Assembly: GCA_038496445.1 (NCBI GenBank)
Contig: JALMLS010000256.1
Coordinates: 186,001-250,000 of the forward strand
Direction: 5' to 3'
DNA from: Trichosphaerium sp. ATCC 40318
Taxonomy: Eukaryota; Discosea; Flabellinia; Trichosidae
Length of the DNA: 64,000 nucleotides
The notes beneath the pieces were generated by a model. That model saw only the letters and a list, made by a program, of their open reading frames with translations, made no database searches and was not told the origin of the DNA. Both the position numbers and the translations under genes were made by a program. This document shows positions 12,963 to 23,650 of the stretch, piece after piece (within the stretch, counting starts at the first letter, position 1; each line of letters starts with the position of its first letter).

Positions 12963-13579
12963 AGCGGTAGGCTTGTGTTGCTGTGTGAGCTGTTTGTGTG
13001 GAAGAATTTGGTTTAATAAAAAAAACTCACAGAACTTCAATTGTTGTTTACGTCAACCGGCATTTAGTGTTAAAAATGGGTCCTAATTAGTTTTCAACTT
13101 TAAATACGTTTTTCGGACTCTACGCGGTGGCGCACATACAAAGATCGTAATTTTGTTTTTTTTTGCTTTTGGGAATTGGTAGCCAAAATCAGTGCCCGAA
13201 CAAGCTCAATTTTGCTTTACATACATTCATATTTACTATAAATGTAATTGAGGCTTATTGTAGTGCACATGGGGTTAATCCAAGGAGTTTATCTGCAATA
13301 ATAATGCATCAGCGTTATTTCGGGTCAATTTGTAAGACTTCAAAATGTAACTCCGAGTCGCGGAAGTGATCCCTTGTATTGTGTACCATAGTTCATCATC
13401 TCATGGGACTACACTAGATAACCTTAGTATCCGTTGATAAACCTCCCATAAATCCAACTAGTAAATTTCTTATTTGTGCAGTTTTTTTTGCAGTCATCGA
13501 AGCTTTGAAACGTTTCATGTCTTCACAATGTCAAGTAACTGCTTTGTAGGAAATATATGTTTATTATCTTGTTCAACTC
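12963..13579. other. Intergenic, no gene seen
   Basis: Between the GPCR 1 start and the sulfatase stop. No supported frame or RNA. Confidence 0.45.
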
Positions 13580-16024
13580 CTAATTGCAAATGCAATTCTT
13601 ACTTCTATCACAGCATACTGCATATTCTTCTCCTGAACCAGGCACAATATGACCAAACTCAAACTTAGCTTCCCAGGCTGTTTTGGCTGCAACAATCTTT
13701 GCTATAACTTCTTTATTTGCAGAGGCTTCCAAAGGGTACCTAACAATTTAATTAAATAAAATAACCACGTGATCTTTACTCTTATAATTTATCGAGAATT
13801 AGTATTAAAGATTATTAGCGTACGCTTCGCTAGGATCCACCATGACATTAAACAAGAGTGGAGGATCATGAGTTTCCTTCTTGCAAGCAGGAAGTTTACA
13901 TCTAATAAAATTCCATTAAACATTGCGTATTTTACCCAGAAGACTTACCCGCCAAGTCCTGGTGCTGTAACGAAATGAGCTTTGAATTCTCCATGTCTTA
14001 CAGCGTATATTGTTTTCACATCATTATACCTGAACACAAAAAGTCGTCGGCAAAACAATGGGCAATACAAAAAAACTTGTGCGTACATGTACAGAAAGTC
14101 ATCAACCCAAGCGCTATTCATATCTTTTGTGAGTACACTAGACATATCTTTACCATCGATTATTCTATCCGTAGGTTGAGGAACGCCAGCCTAAACATAA
14201 ATTATCGCTGCGAGAGTTCAAACAAAACTTCAAAAATAAAAAAAAATACCTGAGCCAGAAGTGTTGGTAGAATATCCATAGTAGATAACGTAGTATCAGA
14301 CCAAGATCCAGGTTTAATCTGACCTTTCCAATAAGCAAACGCTGGCTCACGTATACCTAAATGTAGGGTTTATATTTACCTCCCAAAAAGCTAAACAACA
14401 AACCTCCTTCCCATGTGGATCCTTAAAAAGGCGAGTCAGCGTAAAAGAGATCATTATTTGTTTACCTTTTCCTGTATTCCAGTATCCTGACGAAACTCCG
14501 GTAAAAAGACCTGCAGAACCTGCACCTTCCTTCATTTCTAACCACGGACCTAAAACAAAACGGAAAAGTCAAACCAAATGGTAGCCATACAAAAAAACAA
14601 GAGCATACCGTTGTCAGAAGTAAACAACACAAGAGTGTTCTCTTCGATTCCTTTAGCACGTATGGAAGTCATAATATTCTCGACCATCCTGAAAAAAACA
14701 CGTGTCAAACATAAAAAAGTCACGATACCAATCATTATGCTTACCAGTCAACTTCGTGTAATGCATCTCCGAATCTTCCTCGAGATGTTGTATTTATAAA
14801 AGGACAGCTAGCATATTGCGCAAAAGGTTGGATATCTACAGAGCGGTTTGTAAATTGCAGAGTTGTTGATGTTTCGTCATACCGTGTATAGTCACATGAA
14901 CATGTGAAAAAGGGACATATAAAAAGAACGGATCGTCTGAATGTTCATCTAGAAAATCCATAGCAAACTAGAAAGGGAAGGTTAGTTCTCACGAAATAAA
15001 CGATTCCCACTTTAACTAAAATGTCATGTTTTCTACACAAAATGAGTAGACTTTACCTTGTTATAATTGACGATAAGCTTGGTTAGATCCAATGGTTGTT
15101 CTCTTATGGTAGTTGTTCCTTTCATTTGTTGAACTAATGGGAGAGGAACTCCATCCTAAGGAATTAATAAAAAATCAAGATAGATATTAAACCTACTGCT
15201 TCGATATTTCGTCTTTCTTCTTCACTAGTGATAGATGCGATTTCATGCTCTCCATTTAATGTAAAATAGTTGTCCTTTGTATCATTGCAAGAAGATTCTC
15301 GGGCTATTGTTCCCATATCAACTGAATAAGGGATACCAAGATAGTAATCTTAAAAAAGGAAAACAGTCAACGACACAAGAGTAACGTACAAAAATATCAT
15401 TACCGAATCCTCTGTTGCCTGGGAGGTATATATCACGCTGACCTAAATGCCACTTTCCAATAGCTCCAGTTGTATAATTGGCTGTCTTAAGATACGAAGC
15501 GATTGTAGTTTCGTTCAAAGGTAAACCGCCTTTGGCTGCAGGTCCAATTACTCCAGGCATTCCAGTACGCCCAACATATCTTCCAGTGAGAAGACTTGTT
15601 CTTGAAGCAGTACATACAGGATATGCAGAGTACCTAAACGTCATAAGTAAAAATAATCACGTGTTCCAAATCAAAAACCAGAAAAGTAAGAAGAATTTTT
15701 TACCAGTTTGTTAGTTTTTTTCCTTGTTGACATAGGCTATCAATAAACGGTGTTTTAGTGGTTGGGTGACCCTACAAAAGTTTAATGGTTACTAAAGAAG
15801 GCCAATACGCTAATTTTTGTACCGTGAAACCCAAGTCTCCGTATCCTAGGTCGTCCTTAAAGAAGTTTTAGCGTTTTTGATAAAAACAGTGTCAAAAAGC
15901 CCAGTATATGTATACAAGCGCTTACCACAAAGAAAACAATGAAATTAGGTTTATCAGTAGCGCTACGAAGAGCATACGCAAAAATAGATACAACAGACAG
16001 TAATAGCAGCGCTTTTATCATCAT
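13580..16024 (-). CDS. Secreted arylsulfatase
   Basis: The first exon (16024-15926) encodes a signal peptide (MMIKALLLLSVVSIFAYA) and the first core strand KPNFIVFFV, continued as DDLGYGDLGFT after intron 1. Next come the sulfatase signature CTASRTSLLTGR, whose cysteine is the residue converted to formylglycine in this family, GKWHLG, FSHVHVTIH, LVLFTSDNG, GKGSTWEGGIREP and a Cys-containing tail CCDRSKNCICN before the stop at 13580. About fifteen exons are needed; one is only 18 nt (14404-14421) and completes the conserved STWEGG motif. All metal and catalytic blocks I can check are present, so it should be active on sulfate esters, as an arylsulfatase A/B-like lysosomal or secreted enzyme. 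The substrate cannot be told. Confidence 0.9.
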
Positions 16025-16711
16025 TGTCCCAGAAGACACGTGTGCCAAGTCACGTGGTGAAAAACTAATAATTTTTCTGACCAAACTTATTCTGGACCTG
16101 ATTGCTTGGTTGTGCTTTGAACTGCACGAACCTGAAGTGGCGAACCTTTTGCTATCGACTATCATGTGTACTCATCAAGAAATAACCACTTGATCAACAC
16201 TAGGTTACATACATGGAGCAAACCTTTTTCAGAAACACATACGCTGTATGTTGATGGCAAATGCCAGTTACTAAAGGTGTACAACAAGCAACAAAAAGCA
16301 ACGCTACATTGACGGAATGTTAAAGGACGACTATGTTTAAAAGTTTGGGTATCTCACTCGACCTTGTATTATGTACTTAGCTTTCACTGCATTGTTTTCG
16401 ATGGTATGTGCACAGGTCACACTCCGTGAGCTCACTGTTCAGAGGAACTACTAACCACTAATTGAGAGTTTAATTACAACGCAAATATTACAGTCGACAT
16501 AAAACTGCAAGTGTTTCTCACTACAAAAGCAATTATGTGAGTTTTCTATGATAAATCAGTTGACTTTAGTTCGATTGCATATATTGTAAGATTCCAACAA
16601 GCCTTTTGATCATGTTATCTAAAGTGGTACAAGTATAGAAAAGGAAAGTCCGTAAAATGAGGAACTCTAAGAAAGGATATAACTAGGAATGTATCATTAC
16701 AATCAAAAAAG
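16025..16711. other. Divergent promoter region, sulfatase and CBS copy 2
   Basis: Shared upstream region of two genes reading outward. CACGTG palindromes lie at about 16034 and 16051, just before the sulfatase start. No further gene seen. Confidence 0.45.
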
Positions 16712-18079
16712 ATGAACAAAGCAACAGATCAAGAAATGGCGTTTCTACAAAGTATTAGTGTAGGAGACCTAATAAGCGAAAAACAAAAGTTACACTTTTG
16801 CTACACAGGTAGGCGCTCATCGACATTAACTTTTTGTGGTTTTTTTTCCTTTTTTTTTTTAATGATTTTTTCGGCAGATACGCCAGCTGGTGATGTTTTA
16901 CAGTTATTTAAAGATAAGAATATACTATCTTGCCCAGTTTTGGATGCACAAGCCAACTATTGGAAAGGTTCGTTTTTGTTTCAATCAAACAAAAAGATTT
17001 TTATCTAGTCACGTTCTTCTGTTTGTTTTGTTACACTAAGGCTCTTAGTAGCTTTAAGCTGTTCATTTTTTCTTACCCTAAAGCTAGGTATGCTTCATTT
17101 AAGTGACATTCTTGGTCATGTGGCGTTTGATGAGGTAAGAAGAGATAGATATTTCCAAGCGAAAATAATTTTTGCTTTAGTGGTCTCCTACGTTTGCCTT
17201 CACAACACAAAACCCAAAATATAGTGGCCTAAAAACGCCTGCGTCAATGCTGATAGGTATTTTGTTCTGTAAATTAACCTATTTTCTCCTATTTTCTAAG
17301 ACAATGACAGGACGTTCCAAAGAAGGTCATTTGCTTCATCTTTATGAGCCATCAACACCACTCACAGCTATCATCAACGTACCCTATTAAATTTTCTGCT
17401 ATACACATACTTACGTTGTACTAGGTAATGGCATCTGGTGTACATAGGATACTAGTCCATACAAATGACAACAAAAGTGAACATACCATTCGAATGTTCA
17501 CACAATCAGATGTCATTATGTTCTTGCTTAAGAACACTCAAGTCTTCCAGAAAACGTTCTCAAAACCTATTGCCGCTTTCAAGACTGGTACATACCATAA
17601 ATATCGTACGTGACTACCAAAAAAAAAGCACATAAAACGCTCTAATGAAACCTTTAGTTGTGAAGATCAAAACTTCTGATACGGCCTTGTATGGGTTCCA
17701 AGCGATGTTTGCACGAGGTCTTCAAGCAGTAGCTATAGAAGATGATACAGGAGAACTAGTTGGAACTCTTTCTGCGTCTGACTTGAGAGGCACTACTGAG
17801 ATTAATCTTTACGATTTAAAGCTTCCTGTGATGAAGTATCTTGATGTTAGACAAACAAGTATATCTCCTGTATTTGGTGCTGTTTCACCAAGGGAAGTTC
17901 TGGGAAAAGTCCTAGAAAGTGTTTGCAAGCATGGATTACATAGGTACGAAGATGCAATGCGAACAAAGCTGTATGTAAGAAAATACTGACTTTAAAAAAT
18001 TAGGATGTGGGTTGTCAATGCTTTTGGTGTTGTAGAAGGTGTTATTACTCTTACAGACATATTGAATTGCTTTGCATGA
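16712..18079 (+). CDS. Four-CBS-domain protein, AMPK-gamma/SNF4-like (copy 2)
   Basis: Exons: 16712-16808, 16878-16967, 17088-17134, 17181-17256, 17311-17378, 17425-17605, 17658-17943, 18004-18079 (921 nt, 306 aa). It is the paralogue of 7594-9118: the same exon phases and the same landmarks (AGDVLQLFKDKNILSCPVLD, MLHLSDILGHVAFDE, IRMFTQSDVIMFLL, ALYGFQAMFARGLQAVAI, GTLSASDLRG, EGVITLTDIL). Exon 7 here is one piece of 286 nt, equal to exons 7 plus 8 of copy 1 (132+154), which shows one intron gain or loss. Both copies look intact, so subfunctionalisation is likelier than decay. The start ATG gives MNKATDQEMAFLQS, matching MSTATTEEIKFLEN of copy 1. Confidence 0.87.
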
Positions 18080-18329
18080 GCGTTGTACTTGAGAATAGAA
18101 ATAAAATCTCGAATAGAAGTCATATTCCAATGTTTAACAGTTGTAACATATACTGTACACAAGTTAATTCTTCTTTTTTTCACAATGACGGAAGGTAATA
18201 TAAAACGTAAGTCAGTTGCATAAGCTTCCTTTATTTCACTTTCACGACCTTGTCACGTTTATAAGCTATTGTCATAGCCGTATACACCCTCATCAAGGTC
18301 GTGCATGATCTCTGTGCAGATTGTAGTGT

Positions 18330-18421
18330 CAGTTTTGGAAAACTTGACCTTGACTATGTGGAAACGGTTGGACTGAAACTGGTACGTTTCCACATAGTCA
18401 AGGTCAAGCTTTCCAAAACTG
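18330..18421. repeat. Near-perfect 36-bp inverted repeat (hairpin) with 20-nt loop
   Basis: Arm 1 is 18330-18365 (begins CAGTTTTGGAAAAC, ends GTGGAAAC) and arm 2 is 18386-18421 (begins GTTTCCACATAG, ends CCAAAACTG). They pair over 36 positions with a single mismatch near the outer third, around a 20-nt loop (18366-18385). It lies between the 3' ends of CBS copy 2 and the F-box/LRR gene, which converge. It could be a foldback element, a small-RNA precursor or a shared 3' structure. Confidence 0.85.
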
Positions 18422-18559
18422 CAACATTTCCATTTTTGTAACAAACATCTTTACAGAATAAATTAATGCTCATTCGCAAGTTACTTTAAAAAGTAAAGGA
18501 AATAGTTTTATTTACTTCAAATTTATAGTAGGGAACTCATGGACCAATAGCTTTAACTG

Positions 18560-20034
18560 TTATTGATGCTGCCCCCAGCCTGTAATACATTCTACTGTAA
18601 AATCATTGCAATTAAATATGTAGACAGTATGAACATACTCTAATGCTTCTATACCCTCACGTGTAACATTGTTACCAACATGAATTGTATGAACACGTTT
18701 GAGTGCTTTGACTCCTTCATTTGTCACATCACAAAGCGTAATGTCAATCTCATGTACTCCAGCAAGCGCTTTGATACCAATGTCAGTTACATTAGTGTAG
18801 GCCAGCTTAATTGTATGAACCCCTCTAAGTGCTATAATGCCTTCATCCGTCACTTGAGGACAGTTTGCAAGGTCTATATAATGAACTCCAGCAAGAGCTT
18901 TAATGCCTTCGTCTGTAACCTGATCGGAGCCTCTAAGAGTTATTGTATGCACTCCTGCAAGTGCTTTGATACCTATGTCTGTAACCTTAATGCAATCCTC
19001 AAGGTCAATTGTATGAACACCTGCAAGTACTTTTATACCTTCGTCTGTCACATGCTTACAACCCTCAAGGTCAATTGTATGAACCCCTGCAAGTGCTCTA
19101 ATGCCTTCATCTGTAACATCAGAATAAGATAGATGAATAGTATGAACTCCTCCCAAAGCTGTAACACAATCATCTGCATTTTTCAATTGAGAAAGGTTAA
19201 TTGTATGAACACCTGCAAGTGCTTTAATGCCTTCATCCGTCACCCAGTTACAAGCTTTAAGTGAAATGGTATGGACACCTTTGAGCGCTTTGACACCTTC
19301 ATCTGTTATGTTATGACAATAACTAATATCAATGAAGCTAATTTGACAAGCACTTGCTAGTGCTTTCAGATCATTGTCATTAATGTGTACTTCTTCTATT
19401 TTTGGCTTTTTGATTTTGCGACATCCAGCTAATAATGAAAATATTGTGGCATCGTTGGTGTCTACTAGTTGAACAATACTATTATTCATCACACCATTGT
19501 ACTGTCTTATCTTTAAGATATCCAGATATCGCTTGAGATAAACTCTTTTGTATCCAACAACATCATGAATGACATCAGCCATAAGACGACATGATTGAGC
19601 AACAGAAAACCTATCCTTATGGCCTGTGTACTCTAGAATACTCGAAATAACTTCAGGAGGGAAAGATATGATGTTTGATTCGTTGTGAAGTGATTTCAAT
19701 TGGTCACTTTTGAAGGCAAAAAGTCAGATCAAAAGTATTATCAAGGCTTTTCAGGTTTTTTTTCAACGTACGTTTCTTGTTGTCTTCGTTTATGAGATAC
19801 ATACTTGCTTGACTGTATGCGGTCGTTAATTATTGTATTTGCTATTGTATCCACGTGTTCTTTGAGAAGTTCATCAAGTTGTTTTATGAGGCTTCCATTT
19901 ACAATGTTAACAATGTCCTTGACTTGTTTTATGAATGGTTCGTGCTGGTTTTCTTTTATTTTGCCGTAAGCTTCCGTATGGTACTCGTGAAAGTAACTCA
20001 GAGCCTGGGATACTGTTAAACCGGAGAAATTCAT
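18560..20034 (-). CDS. F-box and leucine-rich-repeat protein with unknown N-terminal domain
   Basis: Exon 1 20034-19772, intron with GTACGT donor, exon 2 19706-18560 (1410 nt, 469 aa). Residues 1-88 form a helical domain starting MNFSGLTVSQALSYFHEYH that I do not recognise. It is followed by an F-box (FPPEVISSILEYTGHKDRFSVAQSCRLMADVI) and about thirteen short LRRs of 20-23 residues, consensus VTDEGIKALAGVHTIDLxxC. F-box/LRR proteins usually present substrates to SCF ubiquitin ligases through Skp1, so a substrate-adaptor role is likely but inferred. The start is fixed by the paralogue at 58821, which begins with the same MNFSGL and has a stop upstream. A further upstream extension would need a TTG start. 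A TATA-like box lies about 84 nt upstream. This is the only undamaged copy of three. Confidence 0.85.
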
Positions 20035-20117
20035 TATTTGAAGGAGTGTGGAGATATTTTTTAAGTGGATTGAATGATTCCTCAAAACCTCCGACTGACA
20101 TTGACTGGTCGCGTTCG

Positions 20118-20125
20118 TTTTTATA
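20118..20125 (-). promoter_or_regulatory. TATA-like box of F-box/LRR gene A
   Basis: TATAAAAA on the minus strand, about 84 nt before the ATG at 20034. An identical octamer in the same context (CAGTATAAAAA) precedes copy C at 58893-58900, while the damaged copy B has TGTAAAAA here. Conservation in A and C supports a functional core promoter. Confidence 0.6.
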
Positions 20126-20529
20126 CTGTCCAACTACTCATAGAAACCATATAAAAAACAAGGCTACACGGCTTTATTTCTTTGAGTACTTCAACGTTCA
20201 ACAAGTGCCTAAAACAATAAAAAACAAAAATCAACAAAATTGTAGTCTTCACGGCATTATGTCTCAAGGTACGCTAGAACTGAATTCTGAATGACTTAAA
20301 CAATTGTAAATTAACCCTTCAACAAAACAGAAATGGTATACAAACGTACAAATCATGTAACCTTCAGGTCCAAGTTTTTTTGTACATGCTGTTTATTAAC
20401 CGAGCTATCTTTAATGGAAGTGCTCGTTCTTTCCACTATAAACGGATATATGTATCTAGAACTGTAATGACTATGGGTTATTATATCTTTAACCAAGACA
20501 TTTGAATGATACAAAAAATGGTGAGTATA

Positions 20530-21080
20530 AATTTGCTTGCTATTGTTTTTTACCATTGACACACATGTAATGATTCTTAACTTTACTATCTTCATACCAT
20601 GAAGTGTAATCTCCTTCGAGTAAATCATTTACATAAGACTGCATTTGACCATTTTTATACCACATCATGTACTCTCCTTCTCGCTTTCCATTGACGTAGT
20701 GTGAATGAACAAATATTTGACCACTAATATACCAAAACTTACAGTCTCCTTCACATTAACATAAAAATACTTTGACTTAAATCCACCACCTTTGTACCAT
20801 TCATTGTACTCTCCTTGATATTCCTCATTTTTAACAAAATTACATTGTAGCTTTAATTGACAATTTGAATGCCATTTTCATAACTTTCCTATATTTTTCC
20901 CATCTGTATAAGTACACTCCTTCTTCAAATTACCATTTTCATGCCACTCTTTTGTACTTTCCTTCATACTCCCCATTGATAAAATAACAAACCTGCTTTA
21001 ATTGCCATCGTTGTACCACAATTTAAACTCTCCATTACCTTTACCCTTATCCCATATGCTGTGTTCGACTAATTGACTAT
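20530..21080 (-). pseudogene. MORN-like repeat pseudogene, several frameshifts
   Basis: Read on the minus strand, repeats such as GNGEFKLWYNDGN, EYEGKYKR, ENGNLKKECTYTDGKN, EEYQGEYNEWYKGGG and KREGEYMMWYKNGQMQSY are obvious but alternate between frames, each separated by single-base gains or losses. No single frame spans more than about three repeats. It is close in sequence to the MORN-like genes elsewhere in the window, so inactivation is fairly recent. It sits just beyond the promoter side of the F-box/LRR gene. Confidence 0.75.
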
Positions 21081-21831
21081 GGAAAAGCCAACGCTTATTT
21101 TAAGCCACTTGCCATGTTTTTTCAAGTCATAAGCAAATCTTGTTAGCTGTTTGTTTTGACAAAGAGGCTTTTAAGTATATTTCAAAGTCTAGATCAATTA
21201 TATCATACTGTAGTTCTACTGGAAGGCATAATAGATGACACGTATCTGATTTTAAAGTATTTATCTACTATTCGTTAGGTACTCTTTTAAGTACACTACT
21301 ATACCTTTGGTTCCATTTGTGGGCGTAAATAACGAAGCTAGAGCGGATTAGCAGTCACGTGTTTTATTCCCTCAGCAGGTGAAAACTCGCACAAAATTGA
21401 CTTTCTGAAATGCTTTGGCAGCTACTCGTGGACAGTTGTTGCAGTGAGTTTATTGAACGCACGTATTTTGATCTATTATCCTAAAATATCGTGAATGATA
21501 GAAGCAAGGTAGTGGCATGCTGTAAATCTTGCTTTAGTGTATGAAGTAACATGGGTTAAAATCTGTTGGAAGGTCATGCCTTTTCCCACTAGTGGTTAGG
21601 TTTATACTAATGCCAGTGCCTTAGGTATTTGGTGTTTAAGCCCTTTTGAAACAGTGAGCAAGGCTTTAATACTTGAGTATTAAAGGCAGAAAATTACGGT
21701 ATTTTCTGTTGAATGATCGTTTTTTTTTTTGATTGATTTGATAAAAGCCACTTATTACCCAAGTCTAGACTTAACATCTTTATTTTATTTTATACAGTAC
21801 ACATACGTTGAGTTTACTTTGGAATACACAT
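21081..21831. other. Intergenic, no gene seen
   Basis: Promoter side of the basic nuclear-type protein gene. A CACGTG lies near 21356. The last 50 bases before the ATG resemble the upstream region of the second copy (56957-57010), including ACATACGTTGAGTTTACTT. Confidence 0.45.
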
Positions 21832-23030
21832 ATGAGTGTTTCTTCATATACAACAGTACCTCTCAGTTTTCGTTTTTCGGCAACAGATCACATGAAAAAC
21901 GCTTTAACTTCTCGCCAACAACCTCCACAACTCAATACGGAGTCAAATAATATATTAGATAGGCAAACTCTGCACAGAAGTACGTTTCATTTAAACTACA
22001 TATGAACGTAGTAGAATTCTAAACTGACTTTTTGTTAAGACGAGCCTTTTCATGATACTGAGTACATGGTGAACGCAGATCAATCTCTTCAAGAACAACA
22101 AGAAGACTTTAAAGAGATGAAAGACTATGTCGGAAATAGACAGAAGTTGTATGGAGAAGCTATAAAGCCGGCACTCAAAACTAGTACTCCTCAAGTGACG
22201 TGCGTGAAAAAATATTTAAAAAAAAAACGCTTTAAAAAAACCGTTTAACTCTTTTTTTTGGCTAACCTTTTGCCTAGAAACAATAGAACGTGGTTTGAGT
22301 TCTTTACGGTATCTATTAGGGGTAATACTGTACCTGGTACTTTCAAATCTTATGATCCCAAAAGCGAAAAAAGAACTTGTAAGTACCCTACTTTTTTACT
22401 TTGTTTTTATTTTGAAAGTTCAACTACACTTCATTGTTCTGATTATTATTTGTTGCTTTAGATTTACGTAAAAAGAGAAAGGTCAGTTTCAGAAAACGTG
22501 AGGCCTCTTTCATTAAGCGTAGAAAAACGGATAGTTCCTCAAAGGTTGATTCTTCCCCTGAAACTCCTAAACAGAGCGAACTTCATTTTGTCAATCAGAG
22601 CCAGGCCTCTCTTGAGGTATCTGAACAACAGAAGAATGATAAACAGAATAGTGACGCTCTAGTGACAAATTCGTCTCCTTATTCCGATACTCTTACCGAT
22701 TCTTGTCCTATTGCGCATCGTGAAACGTGTAAAACTGACAACAGAGTGAATCCTCCCTCTGATCAGGCTTCTCCTCTTGCTATGCCTGAACACGAAGATC
22801 AGTATCAAGAAAGCGCTCCTGTTGAAGACCGCAACGATGATGCAGGACCTACACCAATGGACCTAGAATGGCCTTCTTTGCCGGTTGATCCTTCCACGCC
22901 TCCACTATTACGAACAGATAGTCAAGAGATGTTCAATATACTCAGGCTTTCTCAACACACGGATATTTTAACAGCTTGTGACAGTCCTCCTGGGTACCTA
23001 ACGTTTTCTCAGTTTATGAGGAATGTCTAG
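21832..23030 (+). CDS. Basic/acidic nuclear-type protein, unknown family (copy 1)
   Basis: Exons 21832-21979, 22040-22199, 22278-22378, 22462-23030 (978 nt, 325 aa). The N-terminal third is Ser/Thr/Gln rich; exon 3 carries a compact motif NRTWFEFF...PGTFKSYDP; exon 4 opens with a strongly basic stretch LRKKRKVSFRKREASFIKRR that looks like a nuclear localisation or DNA-contact region. The last 150 residues are acidic, Pro/Ser-rich and end in hydrophobic patches (EMFNILRLSQHTDIL, GYLTFSQFM), like an activation domain. This layout suggests a transcription regulator, but I recognise no family. A paralogue with the same introns lies at 55703-56956 in the opposite orientation, and both are neighbours of an F-box/LRR copy. 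Confidence 0.8.
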
Positions 23031-23650
23031 AAAATCCGTCCTATAAGTTCATAAGACTCCAATGTGCAAAAAGCCTATACTTGTAATCGAAATAAACCTT
23101 ACTTTTGAAAAATAGAGGAAAAGCAATTCACTAAGTAGTTACAAAGTATTCCCTTTGAACCTTCTCCTGCTAGCACCCGTTACACTAATAATGTGCTTGT
23201 GTATGGTTTAGGTTGTAAGGTATGCACGTGACAAACTAAAAATCAATAATCGTTTTGTGATCAACAAGACGGACAATTCCTATGTCCATGCATGTTGAAA
23301 TTGTTAATTATCAAAATCTTGCCTTTGGGTTTGACCCAAAATAACACTACTAAGCCTGATTCACTTATTCTGAAACCCGTAAATGCCATAGTACTAATAC
23401 AATTTTGGGGTTTACAACTACGAGATTCGGGTTTTGGGTTTGTGAATATTCGCTGATCCGCGTCCCAAAATGGAATACTCGCTTCCCAACCCCTCCGTAC
23501 ACAGAAGTGTTGAAGAAGATTGTACAAGAAGGTTTATTTCTAACCCGTTAAAAGAAGTAGTCGCTTTCTTTTTGGAACTTTTCTGTGCAATGCCCGAAAA
23601 TAGCCTCTGCTTAACCAAGACGTAATATAATACGACAAACAACACAAGCA
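23031..23650. other. Intergenic, no gene seen
   Basis: Spacer upstream of the C2-arrestin gene, with one CACGTG near 23225. No coding or RNA signal recognised. Confidence 0.45.

Larger units (their letters stand above)
18494..20340 (-). repeat. Duplicated segment containing F-box/LRR gene, copy A
   Basis: The sequence from the 3' flank of the LRR gene through about 250 bases of its upstream region is matched in inverted orientation at about 32200-33654. Homology stops near 18494 on one side and about 20340 on the other. A third, more distant copy of the gene is at 57652-58821. Confidence 0.75.

Noticed and set aside
18680-19132. 150-codon plus-strand frame rich in Cys/Asn repeats
   Set aside because: It is the antisense shadow of the LRR repeats; its periodicity only mirrors the repeats of the real gene.
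19935-20294. 119-codon plus-strand frame shared with 32284-32598 (minus)
   Set aside because: It is antisense to exon 1 of the F-box/LRR copies and is shared only because the DNA is duplicated.
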